DNA of 64,000 bases from Chaetoderma sp. LZ-2023a (lineage: Eukaryota > Mollusca > Caudofoveata > Chaetodermatida > Chaetodermatidae), in NCBI GenBank assembly GCA_034401795.1, contig CM067360.1:56465768-56529767 (forward strand). Direction: 5' to 3'. The notes below the pieces were generated by a model. That model worked only from the letters and a program-made list of their open reading frames with translations. It was not told the origin of the DNA and made no database searches. Of the stretch, positions 42,930 to 55,044 are shown in pieces. Every line of letters starts with the position of its first letter. Position 1 is the stretch's first letter. The position numbers were made by a program, and so were the translations under genes.

Positions 42930-44870
42930 TTACGTTTCAAGTCTTTAATGACGCACAAAAGGTAATAATTGCAAAATTGTTAAAATTTAGTACATACATG
43001 TATTTAATCAGTCAACTCACACATGTGACAGGTAGATTTTCTTTATGACTGTCATCAGAAAAATGACAGGTATATATGTAGATAAGTAAATATTTAGATC
43101 CCTGTGGTACGTCTGGCAACCATGGTAAATACAGGAACTGAGTGACCTATATGTAATACTGTCTTTTGTTCCCATTGTACCCAATGAATAACTTTTTAAT
43201 TTTTAACCGATTTATTTAATTAAAGGTCTTGAGATCGATAACGAATTTCAATTAATTTTATGGTCTATTGCACTATTTAAACACAATAACCTCACTTTGG
43301 AGTTTGGAGTGAGAGAAAATATGTTAGACATCCAAATAACGAGATTAAATGACGCCTCAGTCTAAAACACGTCACCGCTCGCTATGATGTCATACTGTTC
43401 TCTGTCTTTAGACCAAAGGTAACGTATTTTAAAACGTACATTTAATGAGATAGACTTCAAATACCATAAACTAATTTATCTCAGGTTGAAGCTAATTCTT
43501 CAAGAAATCAAAAAATTATGATTATTGAAAATCTATTAGGATAATAAATGGTTTTATGGGTAGCTATATTCGCATATCAATAGGCCTAGGCTACAACCTG
43601 TAAACATTGGGCAATAAATAATGAACAAAATCGGCAATATTTCAATGTATGGGACAAATAATCTTAAGGGACTAACAGCAGTACACCTAATTGCAGATCC
43701 AATAATGTCATCCTTGAAAACATCCGGATTGGTAAATATTGGAGATGACTGGGTGTGAGTGTGATAAGGTCGGTGGGAGAGGTTGAGGATGGCTGTATGT
43801 GGTAGGCCTACATAAATTTGCGCGCACACCGTTTTGCTGCTCTCCGATTTAAATATGCATGTATTGGCGTGAATAATGTAAGCAGTGAAACATTATTCTT
43901 TGGTCATTGTTTCCATGCGTAAATCATAATGTAATCTATAATTTTGCTAAAATAGTGCCATTATTCATATCTGAAAGAAGATGTAGGCTACAGAGTACAG
44001 TTACAATCGTTTCTGAAAATGATGAATATAAAATTGTGTGTCTTAAGTGAGTTCCAGGAGTGAGTCTTTCCGTGATTTTACCGTAATTGCTATATATTTT
44101 AACAAGGTGTTTGCATGAGACAGAGACATGGATTAACACGCTAGATTCAACAAAGTGGTGCATGGGGTGAGTAGGGGTGGGTGGGTGTGTGTGGGGCACA
44201 TCGATCGTTTCCAAAACAACTTCTTCCGTATGATGGAAGTAGCCTACATAAATATTTCAATGTTGTGAAACGTAAAACTTTAGTGAATAAACAAATTTTA
44301 AATAAGTACATGTAGGCGAACCAGATGTTCAGAGATTGCGAGCGTATCGTCTTTATGTACAGTGCAGCTCATAAGTTTAGATGCTTCCAAAACAAACAGA
44401 AACTTGTTAGTTAGTACCATATGTAAGAAACGTTCTGTTGAATATTTTGAACAGAAATTGGTTGGAATCCAATTATGTTCAAAATATTAAACAGTATGTT
44501 TTAAGTTATTTCTAAGCTGTACGGATGTCTAGTGAACATTTGTATGTGACCCTTCAACTCATGCGGACAGCAGTGAAAGCCGCGCTGTCATTGCCTAAAA
44601 TGTAAACAAACAGTGTGATCTTCATACTATTTTAGGTAGACTATAAAAATAGATGAGTTTTATTAATAGATTTATATTTAATTGGCATTTTAGTTAATTT
44701 TAAGCACCTAATTTCTATATATTGCAATCGTAAATTTATTCATAGGCCTATACAATGGTAGATTGTGATTGTACACGCCACAGTTTGCTGCTACTAATAT
44801 TGAAAAAGTTATGCGTTTGTGTAGGCCTACATGATCCTACACGCGTGTCCATAGCCTGCGTAAAATCGTT
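42930..44870. other. SUB1 intron 1, right of exon 2
   Basis: AT-rich with frequent TAGGCCTA words. One FB2-like fragment at 44440-44500 (TGTTGAATATTTTGAACAG ... CAAAATATTAAACAG). No exon-like frame recognised. Confidence 0.4.
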
Positions 44871-44872
44871 AA

Positions 44873-44873
44873 A

Positions 44874-44944
<71 letters not shown>
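44873..44944. repeat. TA microsatellite, about 35 units
   Basis: Pure TA tract, a likely cruciform or unstable site. Gives YIYI frames on both strands that are not genes. Confidence 0.97.
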
Positions 44945-44946
<2 letters not shown>

Positions 44947-45744
44947 TGCATGCATTCGTATAATTGTATTCCAAAAAGTGTGTGATGATGTTTGATTAGA
45001 TATAGCCTATCGCTGAACCTCGCACCGACCATATATACTATTCATGATCTACGCCCACATCTGTCCATGTAGCCTACAGGCACATCGTAGGCTATATTAC
45101 CTATTGCTCTATTCGAATAATGTCTAAAGCACATGAGATGACTGAAAATGTATACCACTGGTATTTTTGCATAAGCCTACTTTTGCAATTCGCAAACCAA
45201 TGTAATGTCGGGTCAAATTCACGTACATGAAACCCGCTGTTACTGTCACCACCAACAGGCGTAGCATTATGATGTTAGTCACCATACAGGTCTGTCCTTT
45301 AATTGACAAAATATCATCCACTTTTGCGATATTACTGAACCTTTGTGCAACTTGAACAATGTATAGTGTCCATGTGTGAACAATGGATTGACATATAACA
45401 CCAATGTGTAAAAAATATTTAATACATGCAGTAGTAGGTGCCTATGCTCCCTATAGTATTATTTCAAATAGTAATCTGACAGGAATTGACGACCGCTTCA
45501 CAGTGTGACGTCACAACTTTAGTTTGATAGATGAAAACGTTTGGTTGTCAAGGTGGTTGCTATGTGCTTATCTCAGCTTTGGCTGGGCCGATTAAAAATA
45601 TTTAAATAGTATTTTGTTCTTTTAGTAAAGGAGAGTATATATTATGATTGTCAAGATAATCAGAGCAATAGAGTAGCTAGTCCTCACAACAGCTTTAATT
45701 AATAGTTGCATCAGTAATCAATATATATATATATATACATGTAT

Positions 45745-47195
45745 GCTTAACCGTTTAACCCTTGAATTTGTTCAAGAAAATCTCAATTTTCTCACAGAAA
45801 ATGTCCATTTGCAGACCAAGAGAAGACTATTTTTGAACATTTACCACTGGAATGGCTGGCTCAAAAACCGAGCCAGCCATTCTAGTCATAAATTAAAACA
45901 AGAGGCCCAAAGGGCCTGTGTCGCTCACCTGGAGCACTGTGCATTTTTGTCAAAATTGTTGGTGGGTGGTTCAGGAGTAGTTATTTAAATGAGTTTGTTA
46001 ACATTTTTGCAAGTCCAATATGGCCGCCAAATACGCTACATTTTGATTGGTTTACTTCTGCCATGTTTCTGACTAAGCTCCTTCCCTTGAACAATCTTTA
46101 ATGGCACTCAGTGCCTAATCATATCTCCCAAATTTCGGCCCAATCCGCTCAGTGGTTCTGGAGTTGTTTTGCCAAAAAATAGGTCATCCAAGATGGCCAC
46201 CAAACCATTTGGCCAATCAAGTTCCCTTGAACAAAATGGTGCAGCTCTTGTCCTAGATGATATTTCATGCATTTTGAGTCGATCCCCCCAAACGGTTTTG
46301 GAGATCTTTAAAGACATTTTTAAAAATCAATCAACGTCCAAGATATCGCTAAAATACATTTAAAATTTCCCATTGCTTGAGTATGGGAGATGTTGGCAGT
46401 TAAATGATCCAAGATGGCCGCTAAACCGTTTATCCGACAGTCTCGAAAATGGCAAATTTGAAATCACAATACACACAAACATACATAAAACCAATTTCTG
46501 CCTCAAAATCAATCAAATAAAAAAATCCAATATGGCCACCAAACATGCTATATATTGATAGGCCCATAGCGCCCAGTTTTTTTGACGGATCAACTTCTCT
46601 TGAACAAACTTTACTGGCCCTTAGTCCATAATCATATATGCCAAATTTTGGCCTGATCCATTCAGAGGTTTTGGAGAAGTTATTTTCGCTAAAACTAGGT
46701 CAACCAAGATGGCTGCCAAACTATTTGACCAATTAAGTTCCCTTGAACAAACTTGGCTGAGCTCTTGCCCTAGATCATATTTCATGAGGTTTCCTTCAAT
46801 CCCTCAAGTGGTTTCATAAGATTTTTAGACGTTTCTAAAAATTGGCCAAAATCCAAGATGGCCGTCGGCCTAATTGGCCGATCGGCTTCATTTGAACAAA
46901 GTTGGATCCCTATGCCCCAAGGATGCTTCCTGCCAAATATAATTGATATTGGCCTAGTGGTTCTTGAGAAGTCATTGAAAGGAAAGGTTGACGGACGGAC
47001 GACGGACGGACGACAGACACACGACGGACGGTCGCCACGACATAAGCTCACTTGGCCTTTCAGGCCAGGTGAGCTAACAAGCGAGCCAGTCGTTCCAGTG
47101 GTAATTTTTCAAAAATAGTCTTCTCTTGGTCTACAAATGGAGATTTCTCAAGAGCGCTGCAGAAGCCGTTTTTGGCTGATATGAGTATTAACGGT
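45745..47195. repeat. FB1 copy (or pair) split by an inserted element
   Basis: Left piece AACCGTTTAACCCTTGAATT through GGCTCAAAAACCGAGCCAGCC. The right piece resumes after 47077 with GAGCCAGTCGTTCCAGTGG and runs to GAGTATTAACGGTTTA. The two pieces overlap by part of the hairpin, so either the insertion duplicated target sequence or two FB1 copies flank it. Confidence 0.75.
45897..47077 (+). mobile_element. AACAAGAGGCCC-type element, minisatellite interior
   Basis: Starts AACAAGAGGCCCAAAGGGCC then TGTGTCGCTCACCTGG, ends AAGCTCACTTGGCCTTTCAG then GCCAGGTGAGCTAAC. Interior of about 200-bp repeats with AAGATGGCCGCCAA, CCAATCAAGTTCCCTTGAAC and TCATATTTCATG, plus a GGACGGACGACGGACGG tract before the end. 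Known to me as a common type of non-coding repeat in molluscs and other marine invertebrates. No protein. Confidence 0.8.
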
Positions 47196-47199
47196 TTAA

Positions 47200-47700
47200 T
47201 GTCTTTTCTGAATAACTGTGGCATGTCTTCTGAATTTACTTGTTAAAACAAAATTAATTTTCTATGTTACTTATCTTAACATTTAACATGTTTACGGGTA
47301 GTTGCCCTGGAGCAACCACATTTAATTTCATTTATTTCTAACACTACTGTACAGGGCTAAACTTCCTATTTAGCCATTTCGAGATGCGAGTAGAGAAAAT
47401 TAATCACTTGAATAATTGGAAGAGCAGCGCTATTAATATTTCAGGAAATACATGTGGAAAATGTCACTGAGTTAACAAATCTAATTATTTTGCAAGAATA
47501 ATTTGCATTCAACATGCTATATGATGGAAATGATTTAATCTATTTTATTAAATATGTTAAAAAGAATTATAATTTAGAATATGCACCATTACTTAATCAC
47601 CCAATCCTGAAACGCATGATTCTAGAACTTTCCAATCATGCCAATAGCCGGGATTGAAAGGTGAAAACCGGCCTGAATATTAAAAAAATAATTTGCCAAT
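47200..47700. other. SUB1 intron 1, no recognised feature
   Basis: AT-rich non-coding DNA. Confidence 0.35.
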
Positions 47701-47914
47701 TTAACACCTTAACACTCAAATTTATTCAAATGTCCATTTGCAGACCAAGAGAAGACTATTTTTGAAAATTTACCACTGGAATGACTGGCTCGGTTATCGA
47801 GCCAGTCATTCCCGTGATAAATTTTCAAAAATAGTCTTCTCTTGGTCTGCAAACGGATATTTCTCAAGACCACTGCAGAAGCCATTTTTGGCTCATATGA
47901 GTGTTAAATGGTTA
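47701..47914. repeat. Fold-back element FB1, well preserved
   Basis: CCACTGGAATGACTGGCTCG, loop GTTAT, and complement. Arms AGACCAAGAGAAGACTATTT and complement almost perfect. Confidence 0.85.
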
Positions 47915-47984
47915 ATGATCAACACGAGAAAAACAGCTTTTCCATTAATCTTGAAAATAAAGACACTAATCATTCCATTATGTC

Positions 47985-48112
47985 CAGTAGTAAATTTTCA
48001 AAAACACTCATCTCTTGGCCTGCAAATGGGCATTCAATAATCACATACCGCCATAATATCGGTATTTTGATTTTCATGGCTAACTTTAGGGATTAATAAC
48101 CTTAACGGTTTA
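47985..48112. repeat. FB1 half copy
   Basis: CCAGTAGTAAATTTTCAAAA, CTTGGCCTGCAAATGGGCATT and an AACGGTTTAA end. The left arm is missing. It ends 45 bp from SUB1 coding exon 1. Confidence 0.6.
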
Positions 48113-48156
48113 ACCTGCTTATGATTCTATAATATACATGTACATGTTACTAGTAC

Positions 48157-48219
48157 CTCAGAGTCTGATCCTGAATCATCTGATCCAGATGATGAAACAA
48201 ATTCCTTCGACTTTGGCAT
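48157..48219 (-). CDS. SUB1: SUB1/PC4, first coding exon
   Basis: Minus-strand ATG at 48219, 21 codons, donor GACTCTGAG|GTACTA. Product MPKSKEFVSSSGSDDSGSDS E matches the human start [20 protein letters not shown] almost residue for residue: the acidic-serine segment whose phosphorylation switches PC4 off as a coactivator. A likely acceptor (TATATATTCAG) 26 bp before the ATG suggests a non-coding first exon further right, as in vertebrates. The four exons together give 113 aa plus stop with consistent phases. Confidence 0.95.
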
Positions 48220-48245
48220 CTTTTCTCGAATTCAGGACAAAGCTT
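48220..48245 (-). other. SUB1: SUB1 5' UTR portion with upstream splice acceptor
   Basis: On the minus strand TTTTTATATATTCAG|AAGCTTTGTCC leads into the ATG exon, consistent with a 5' UTR intron. The first exon and promoter were not identified with confidence; a candidate region is listed near 58.4-58.8 kb. Confidence 0.45.
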
Positions 48246-48593
48246 CTGAATATATAAAAAACAAAAATATCCGAATTATCGTCTTGGTCATATTAGTATA
48301 CTATTATAGCTTTATAGCTACATGTTAACATGTATAACCTGTTTAATATGTTTAAGAATGAATGAGAATTAAATTTGAATACTTCATGTATGATGTAGAC
48401 AATGCTACTGTACAAGAAGATGGGCTTGCAAAGGTCAAGCCATCGGGGCATTTGGAAAAAAAAATTACATTCTATATACATGTAATTCTATATGTACACT
48501 ACATCTATGAATATTATGGCAATTGAAAAAAGCAACTTCATGATCAGATGACAAAATCTAACATTTAGATGGGGATTATGTCGTGCAACCCGC

Positions 48594-48594
48594 A

Positions 48595-48625
<31 letters not shown>
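48594..48625. repeat. GT microsatellite
   Basis: GTGTGT run followed by GCGTGCATGCATG. A poly-C run follows at 48781-48794. Confidence 0.93.
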
Positions 48626-48626
<1 letters not shown>

Positions 48627-48639
48627 CATGCATGTGGTG

Positions 48640-48990
48640 CGCCCATCTCCAAGTGTGGGAAATCTATTGTAATGCAACTCCTCCGAAATCGTTGGCCAAT
48701 GATGGATGGAGTTCAAATCAAATTATCTGTGTTACTCATATATGTATGAGTGTGAAATGCAAGAGCACATTTACATTTGCCCCCCCCCCCCCCACAAAAA
48801 AAACCCTCCCCCCACCCTCAGGGGACAGGAGTCAACCCGATTCTAAATAAACTCCTCCGAAACTGTAGATGGAATTCAACCAAGTTTGAGATGAGTTACC
48901 CATATGATTGTGGAGTGCAAGAGGCCATTTACACAGGATTTGTACACCTTACAGTATTTAAAATTCCATGACTTTTCCATGAGTAAAATT
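48640..48990. repeat. Two diverged copies of a 190-bp unit
   Basis: CAACTCCTCCGAAATCGTTGG ... TGTGAAATGCAAGAGCACATTTACA and AAACTCCTCCGAAACTGTAG ... GTGGAGTGCAAGAGGCCATTTACA. A related single unit is at about 35870. Confidence 0.65.
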
Positions 48991-48991
48991 T

Positions 48992-50226
48992 AACAAGAGC
49001 TCCACTAACGGTGCATAATACCCCGCCATGATGACAAACTAATGAATGAGAGATATCAGAAAATATGTATTTCTTCCTCAGACCAGACCAGTTAGCCTTA
49101 TGAAGTGTCAAAGCGATCCGTTAAACAGTCAAGGAGGTATCTTCCGGAAAACCAATTTTCAAGTTGGCCGCCATTGACTGGCGGCCATATTGAATCGTAA
49201 ATTTCGATAAGTTTCTTCACTAGACATATTCCAACCATCCTATGAAGTGATCCGATAAATGGTAACGGAGATATCATCCAGAAACCAACTTTCAAGATGG
49301 CAGCCTGTGGCCAGCGGCCATCTTGGGAGTTCGGATCATCATCAATTTCAATAGGTTTCTTCTCCCGACCTAGTCCAACCACCTTATGAAGTTTCAAAGC
49401 AATCCGATAAACGGGAACAGAGTTATCATCCGGAAACCAATTTTCAAGATGGTGGCTGGCGGCCTTCTTGAATTTCAGATCATTGTCAATTTTGATACGT
49501 TTCTTCTCCACACCTAGTCCAACCACCCTATGAAGTTTCAAAGCGATTCGATAAACGGTAACGGCGTTATCATCTGGAAACAAATTTTCAAGATGGCCAC
49601 TGGTGGCCATTTTGGATTTCGGATCATTGTCAATTTCGATAGGTTTCTTCCCCAGAGGTAGTCCAACCACCCTATGGAATTTCATAGCAATCCGATAAAC
49701 GATAACGGAGTTATCATCTGGAAACCAATTTTCAAGATGGCCACCGGTGGCTGGATGCCATCTTGGATTTCGGATCATCGTCGATTTCGATAGGTTTCTT
49801 TCCCAGACCTAGTTCAACCACTCTCTGAAGTCTCAAAGCGACCCGATAAATGGTAACGGAGTTATCATCCGGAAACCAATTTTCAAGATGGCCGATGGTG
49901 GGCATCTTGGATTTCGGATCATCGTCAATTTCAATAGGTTTATTCCCAGACCTAGTTCAACCACTCTATGAAGTTTCAAAGCGATCCGATAAACGGTAAC
50001 GGAGTTATCATCCGGAAACAAATTTTCAAGACGGTCACTGGTGGCCATCTTGGATTTCGGATCACCATCGATTTCGATAGGTTTCTTCCCAAAACCTAGT
50101 CCAACCACTCTATGAAGTTTCAATGCAATCCGACAAATGGTAATGGAGTTATCATCCGGAAATCACTCTGCCGCCCGCCCGGCACCATTACATAATACAC
50201 CGCCAAATTTTTTTGGCGGGGTATAA
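48992..50226. mobile_element. Minisatellite-bearing element, second copy
   Basis: AACAAGAGCTCCACTAACGG and GCATAATACCCCGCC at the left, ATAATACACCGCCAAA and GGCGGGGTATAA at the right. Seven or eight internal units of about 145 bp (CCAATTTTCAAGATGGCC, GGATTTCGGATCATCGTC). The open minus-strand frames inside are periodic and not genes. Confidence 0.85.
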
Positions 50227-50229
50227 AGA

Positions 50230-50515
50230 CTCCATGACAGTCAAATTTGTTTCAAAATGTCCAACAGCATATAGTGAATCATATGGAATTCAATATATCT
50301 AGGGAAAATGGTCAACATTTGATAATTTCCGGTATATTTTAAAATAATATCTGAGGTTTTCACATAAAAAATTGATGAATAAGAATTCTGAATGGAAGTT
50401 CTAGAGCATATGATCATACATGTAGCATCCTTTCAGCCTAACTTGGTTGAAATCGGTCAAAATTGTGAGACGCAATATGACAATTTCTAGTAAATTTTGA
50501 ACAAAATTCTAAGAT
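50230..50515. repeat. FB2 half copy and an inverted 167-bp unit
   Basis: CAGTCAAATTTGTTTCAAAAT, then AGAATTCTGAATGGAAGTTC and CTTGGTTGAAATCGGTCAAA, the reverse complement of the unit at 12490-12830. Confidence 0.65.
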
Positions 50516-50536
50516 TTTGCCCCCCAAAATTGCCTA

Positions 50537-50720
50537 TTAGCCCTTTCACACTCATATCAGCCAAAAACGGTTTCAGTAGTGGGCTTGAGAAATGTCCATT
50601 TGCAGATCAAGAAGACAATTTTTGAAATTTTTTCTAAAAGTCTTCACTTGGTCTTGTAAATTGACATTTTCTTTGAGAAGATTGAATTTTCTTGAACAAA
50701 TTTAAGGCTTAAAAGCTTAA
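50537..50720. repeat. FB1, hairpin deleted
   Basis: CCCTTTCACACTCATATCAGC to GGCTTAAAAGCTTAA. The central CCACTGGAATG hairpin is absent. Confidence 0.7.
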
Positions 50721-52367
50721 TAGCCTAGGCTTCTATTCATACTATTAGGACAACAGGTGTTCAAGAAAAAATTGAAATCCATTCCATAAAATGGTTACGG
50801 TACTTTCCCGAATATATTGCGCACTAATAGATAACACGCAGGGCAAAATTTGAGGCAAAAAAGCCATATACAGACCTATATATACTTGGTACTGTATGTT
50901 ACGATACAACTACACGCAAAATGATAATAATCGTTTATCGGCTAAATATTTGGTTATTTTTATTAATATTAACAAGTTTATTTCATACTTTAACCATAAT
51001 AGAATACATAAAACCATCTTTGAGCGAGAAATACGTTCAATATACAGGGGAATCTCCATACGCTAGAGAGTGCGAGATATTATCGTCATCTAATTATCAT
51101 AATGTAACCAAGTCGGCCGGGATGAAATCACCCAAAGGAACACAAATCTCGCCAATAAATATACTGCTGAATGCATACGCCGAGTAGGAAATCGTGGATT
51201 TATTGTTCAAATTGTTTTAAAAACATTATCTTCTGTACATATTTATTATTAATTTGTGATATTGGTATTCGCGACGTTACAAAACCTGTTTTTATTTGAG
51301 AGGCCTCCTTCCAAACCAGATATAGTTCAGTCACTGAACTTCAGTGGAATGCCTCCAATGACAAGAGTTTAATTTGGCCTTCCAACATAAGAAGAGATCT
51401 AACCTCATCTTATTTCTTACAAATGTTTTGGGTCATTTTATGTTGGTCGGCCAAATGACAATACAATGACTATGATCATGAATGAAATCATGTGATCGTT
51501 GCGATAAAGAAATAGAAATGGGTATTTCCGAGCTTTATTTCCTCATTTTACATTTATATTCCATCAGATTTTATTTTTATTTAGCGAGACTATCATTATC
51601 CATTACTTTTCCATGACTATGATCAAAACGACGAATTTCCATGACTTTTCCTGGCCTGGAATCTAGACTTTCCAGGATTTCCATGACCTTTGCCTCTTAT
51701 AAACTGAAACAATGGACTAACCGTAGGTTCTTTAAAACTTGTTCAGTAGACATAAGGAAGAATAAATTTTATTGTCAACAGTTAAAAAACATGTGTGCAC
51801 TTTATGTTAATTTTGACATCTTTGTAAATCATTGATCAGCACCCACCCCTTCCTCTAGAGCCTCTCCAATAAAATTTAGAGGGGCTCCTGCTAATAAGCC
51901 TAATCCTATGCAGCAGAGAGATGTAAACAAAGCAGGTGGTAACGCCCACGTCTGTAGTTTTATTTACCAGTAAAACATACTTACCGTTCAATCACTACTT
52001 TCAAATTTTTCTGGTGCTAAATGCAGAATGTTTGATTGTTCAAGTAGTGATTGAACGGTACAGATGTTTGTGGTGTAATAACAACTTTGAATTGCAAAAA
52101 TTGCTAATTTAAACTGCTAAATAAGTGCAGCTGGGCAAGGAATCTAAGAAAGTACACTAAGGAATCTGGCAATTTTTATCACGCCCATCAGTAAAACGTA
52201 TGAATAGTTTCTTGTTTTGACGGCATTTTGCTCAAAACTTTCTCAAAAAGATCAGAAATGTCAAACAAGAACTGGCTACTGCGCAGATGCGTTTCATGAA
52301 GCGCTACATCATCAACCGAGAGATAAAAACAAATTCATGAATTTCAGTACGCATGAATTTAAGCAAC
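50721..52367. other. Non-coding DNA, no recognised feature
   Basis: AT-rich. A 25-bp inverted pair near 51990-52050 (CCGTTCAATCACTACTT and AAGTAGTGATTGAACGG) surrounds a TTTTTCTGGTGC centre. No supported gene. Confidence 0.4.
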
Positions 52368-52375
52368 TCGACCAT

Positions 52376-54280
52376 CAGGCCTGGGGTCAGTTACATTTAA
52401 ATGTAACTAGTTACAGTTACATTGCACTATGTCAGTTACAGTTACATTGGTTGAGCAATGTAACTAGTTACATTTCAGTTACTTTTCATAATGTAACTAA
52501 AGTTACATTTCAGTTACATTAGTTACTTTGACTGATATCTATGAAGGACTACATGGACCGGAGTCATCATAAAAAGTGTAATGTAGTCAACCAATTTGAG
52601 ATATATAGTAGAAACAAAATACCACTATAACCCCTGATATAATATACTGACAGAACTGACTTCGTTTCAGATATGAAATATAAAACCTGCTGAAAATTGT
52701 TCAATGAATTTGACTGAATTTTATTGCTGCCATATGCAATAATAAATTTCAGTTAACTTGTTTCCAAAATAATAAGATGCTTTCATTGTAAAAATGTGCA
52801 TACATATTTCTTCCTCTAACCCTTTCAACCATGCAAGCCAAATAACAAACAGTAAATTTATTGTAAGAAATATTTGGTTGAATGTTTTGAAACTAATTTG
52901 ACTGAAGGCATTGCTGTCATAGGTACAAATGTGTAAAAAAATTTCAATGAACTTAGTTTCAAACTGTGCAACATATTTGCTTAAACCAATGGCTTTCTAC
53001 AGTAAGATAATCCACCATCTGCCATCGGCCAATATAACAGTTTCCAGTGAAATTGGCTTCAAAATGTCCATCAGCTTTATTGTATGCGTAATTTAAAATA
53101 GCATTTTAAATATTTATGGTGAGTACTTTAGACTAATTTTACACTCAAAAGCTTTTGCTTCATATTGCTGAAACTGATTTTTACAGGTAAAATTACATTC
53201 AAAATATGCAACAGCTTTCCTGTACACTAGTTTGCTATTATGATACCAAACTGGTTGATGGCTTGACTTTTATCAATGGCATTGTCCTTTGATCTTTATA
53301 AGCACACCTATATGAATTGACCCTAGCTTGAGTATAGTTGCTGAGCAATGATGTCCTAAGCTGGCCTAATCAATAGCATATAAAGAAAAGAACGGGACAT
53401 GCTGTTAACATGTACTGTGGCAGATTTGGACTTTCTTTACAATTCAACATTTGCTGTTTAATCTTTTTAACCCTTTATGAAAATTTACCACTGGAATAAC
53501 TGGCTCAATAACCAAGCCAGTCATTCCAGGAGTAAATTTTCTAAAATAATCTCATGGTCTACATTTACTATGAGAAACTAAAATTTTCTTTAACAAATTT
53601 GAGCTTTAAAAGGTAACTTAATTCACTAATGATTTAGTAAACAACCTGTTTCTAAGGTAACTTAATGTAAATGCTGTATAAGATTTTGATCAAAGTTGTC
53701 GCTGCCTGATGTATCAATACCATTCTGTCAGATTATAATTGCTATTGTAGCATGTTGTAGATATCTCATGCAGATATAGAATAACCCTTTAATGGTCAAG
53801 ATTGATCAACAAAATCAAACTTTGGCCTTGCAAATATATTTTGTAGGCTACATGATTAATATTTGAAAATTTACCGCTGGAATGACTGGCCTAATACAAT
53901 TATTTCAATGGTAAATTTCAAAAATAAATATCACTGATACCTGGAAATAAAGTTGCTGCCCATGGCATCAACATCTTCCAGTAAAATCAGCAATATATTC
54001 AACAACTTACTGGAATGATTACAATGAAATTGTGATATTGGAGTGGTACATGTATAAGTCTTAGAGTAGCTATGCTGCAAATTGAGAAAATTGTAATAAA
54101 TCTAAAATTATGAAAGTTTGAATTGTAACTGAAATGTAACTGAAATTTCAGTTACTTTTGCATTGTAACTGGTTACATTTCAGTTACTGTAACTGAAAAA
54201 ATTCTTCAGTTACAAGTTACTTCAGTTACATGAAAAATGTAACTCAGTTACAGTTACAAGTTACAGTTACCCCAGCCTTG
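52376..54280 (+). mobile_element. hAT-like non-autonomous transposon, copy A
   Basis: Ends CAGGCCTGGGGTCAG and, inverted, CAAGGCTGGGGTAAC, flanked by 8-bp near-direct repeats TCGACCAT / TCGGCCAT. CA-type termini and 8-bp duplications are hallmarks of hAT. Subterminal regions are crowded with TGTAACT/AGTTACA words, possible transposase-binding sites. Interior of 1.9 kb with FB1 and FB2 copies and no transposase frame. Confidence 0.82.
53467..53935. repeat. Two FB1 copies inside hAT copy A
   Basis: 53467-53616 (CCACTGGAATAACTGGCTCA) and 53783-53935 (TAACCCTTTAATGGTC, CCGCTGGAATGACTGG). The corresponding copies occur inverted in hAT copy B, so they were present before the element was copied. 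Confidence 0.75.
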
Positions 54281-54757
54281 TCGGCCATATAAATTGAGAT
54301 ATATTTTTAAACAATAATTGTGAAAACACAGAACAGGGAGTTAATTGAATTTCAAATTGATTTGACTAGTTATGGGCGAAACATCCAAAGGACATTATTT
54401 AGGAGAGGGTAGATTGACATTATAGCCCACAACTCGAGTCAAGATGCACATAGACCAACAAGTTTTCAATATCTTATTTAACACAGGTTTTCATAGAATC
54501 GCGATGACGTCATCACAATCAATAATACCCTGGGAGCGACGACATTTATGGAGGGGCTAATTTAACATTACGAGCAATGGGCCGTAAAACCTTAATTATA
54601 CTCATGATTTGATGTTTTCTTAGACTGGGCAGGCTTATTAAAGATAGTCAGATAGGCATTATCGTCAATCTCTCCCCCTACCAGGCTTTTTCCGTATGGC
54701 GTTAACAATAGAAGGTGGAGATATTGATGATATAGCCGTCAGATACAGGGTTTAATG
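54281..54757. other. Spacer between the two hAT copies
   Basis: Contains, at 54485-54600, TCATAGAATCGCGATGACGTC and ATACCCTGGGAGCGACGACA, matching the inside of the TIR element at 61005. No gene. Confidence 0.6.
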
Positions 54758-55044
54758 GTTTGAGCCGGGGCTGGGGTAACTGTAACTGACTGTAACTTAG
54801 TTACATTTTTCATGTAACTGAACTAACTTGTAACTGAAGAATTTTTTCAGTTACAGTAACTGAAATGTAACCAGTTACATTGCAGAAGTAACTGAAATTT
54901 CAGTTACTTTTCAGTTACAATTCAAACTTTTCTAATAGATTTATTACAATTTTCTCATTAAAGTAAGCTGTTGAATATATTGAAGCGAATTTGACTGGAA
55001 GATGTTGATGCTTTCGGCAGCAACTTTATTTCCAGGTATCAGGG

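Noticed and set aside
42779-43048. 89-codon + frame rich in Leu
   Set aside because: Antisense of the lysine-rich SUB1 exon 2.
44748-45032. YIYIYI-containing frames on both strands
   Set aside because: Translations of the (TA)n tract; the same applies at 9860, 24641 and 24759.
49098-50123. 226- and 96-codon minus frames with repeated PIEIDNDPKSKMA-like segments
   Set aside because: Periodic translation of the 145-bp minisatellite units.
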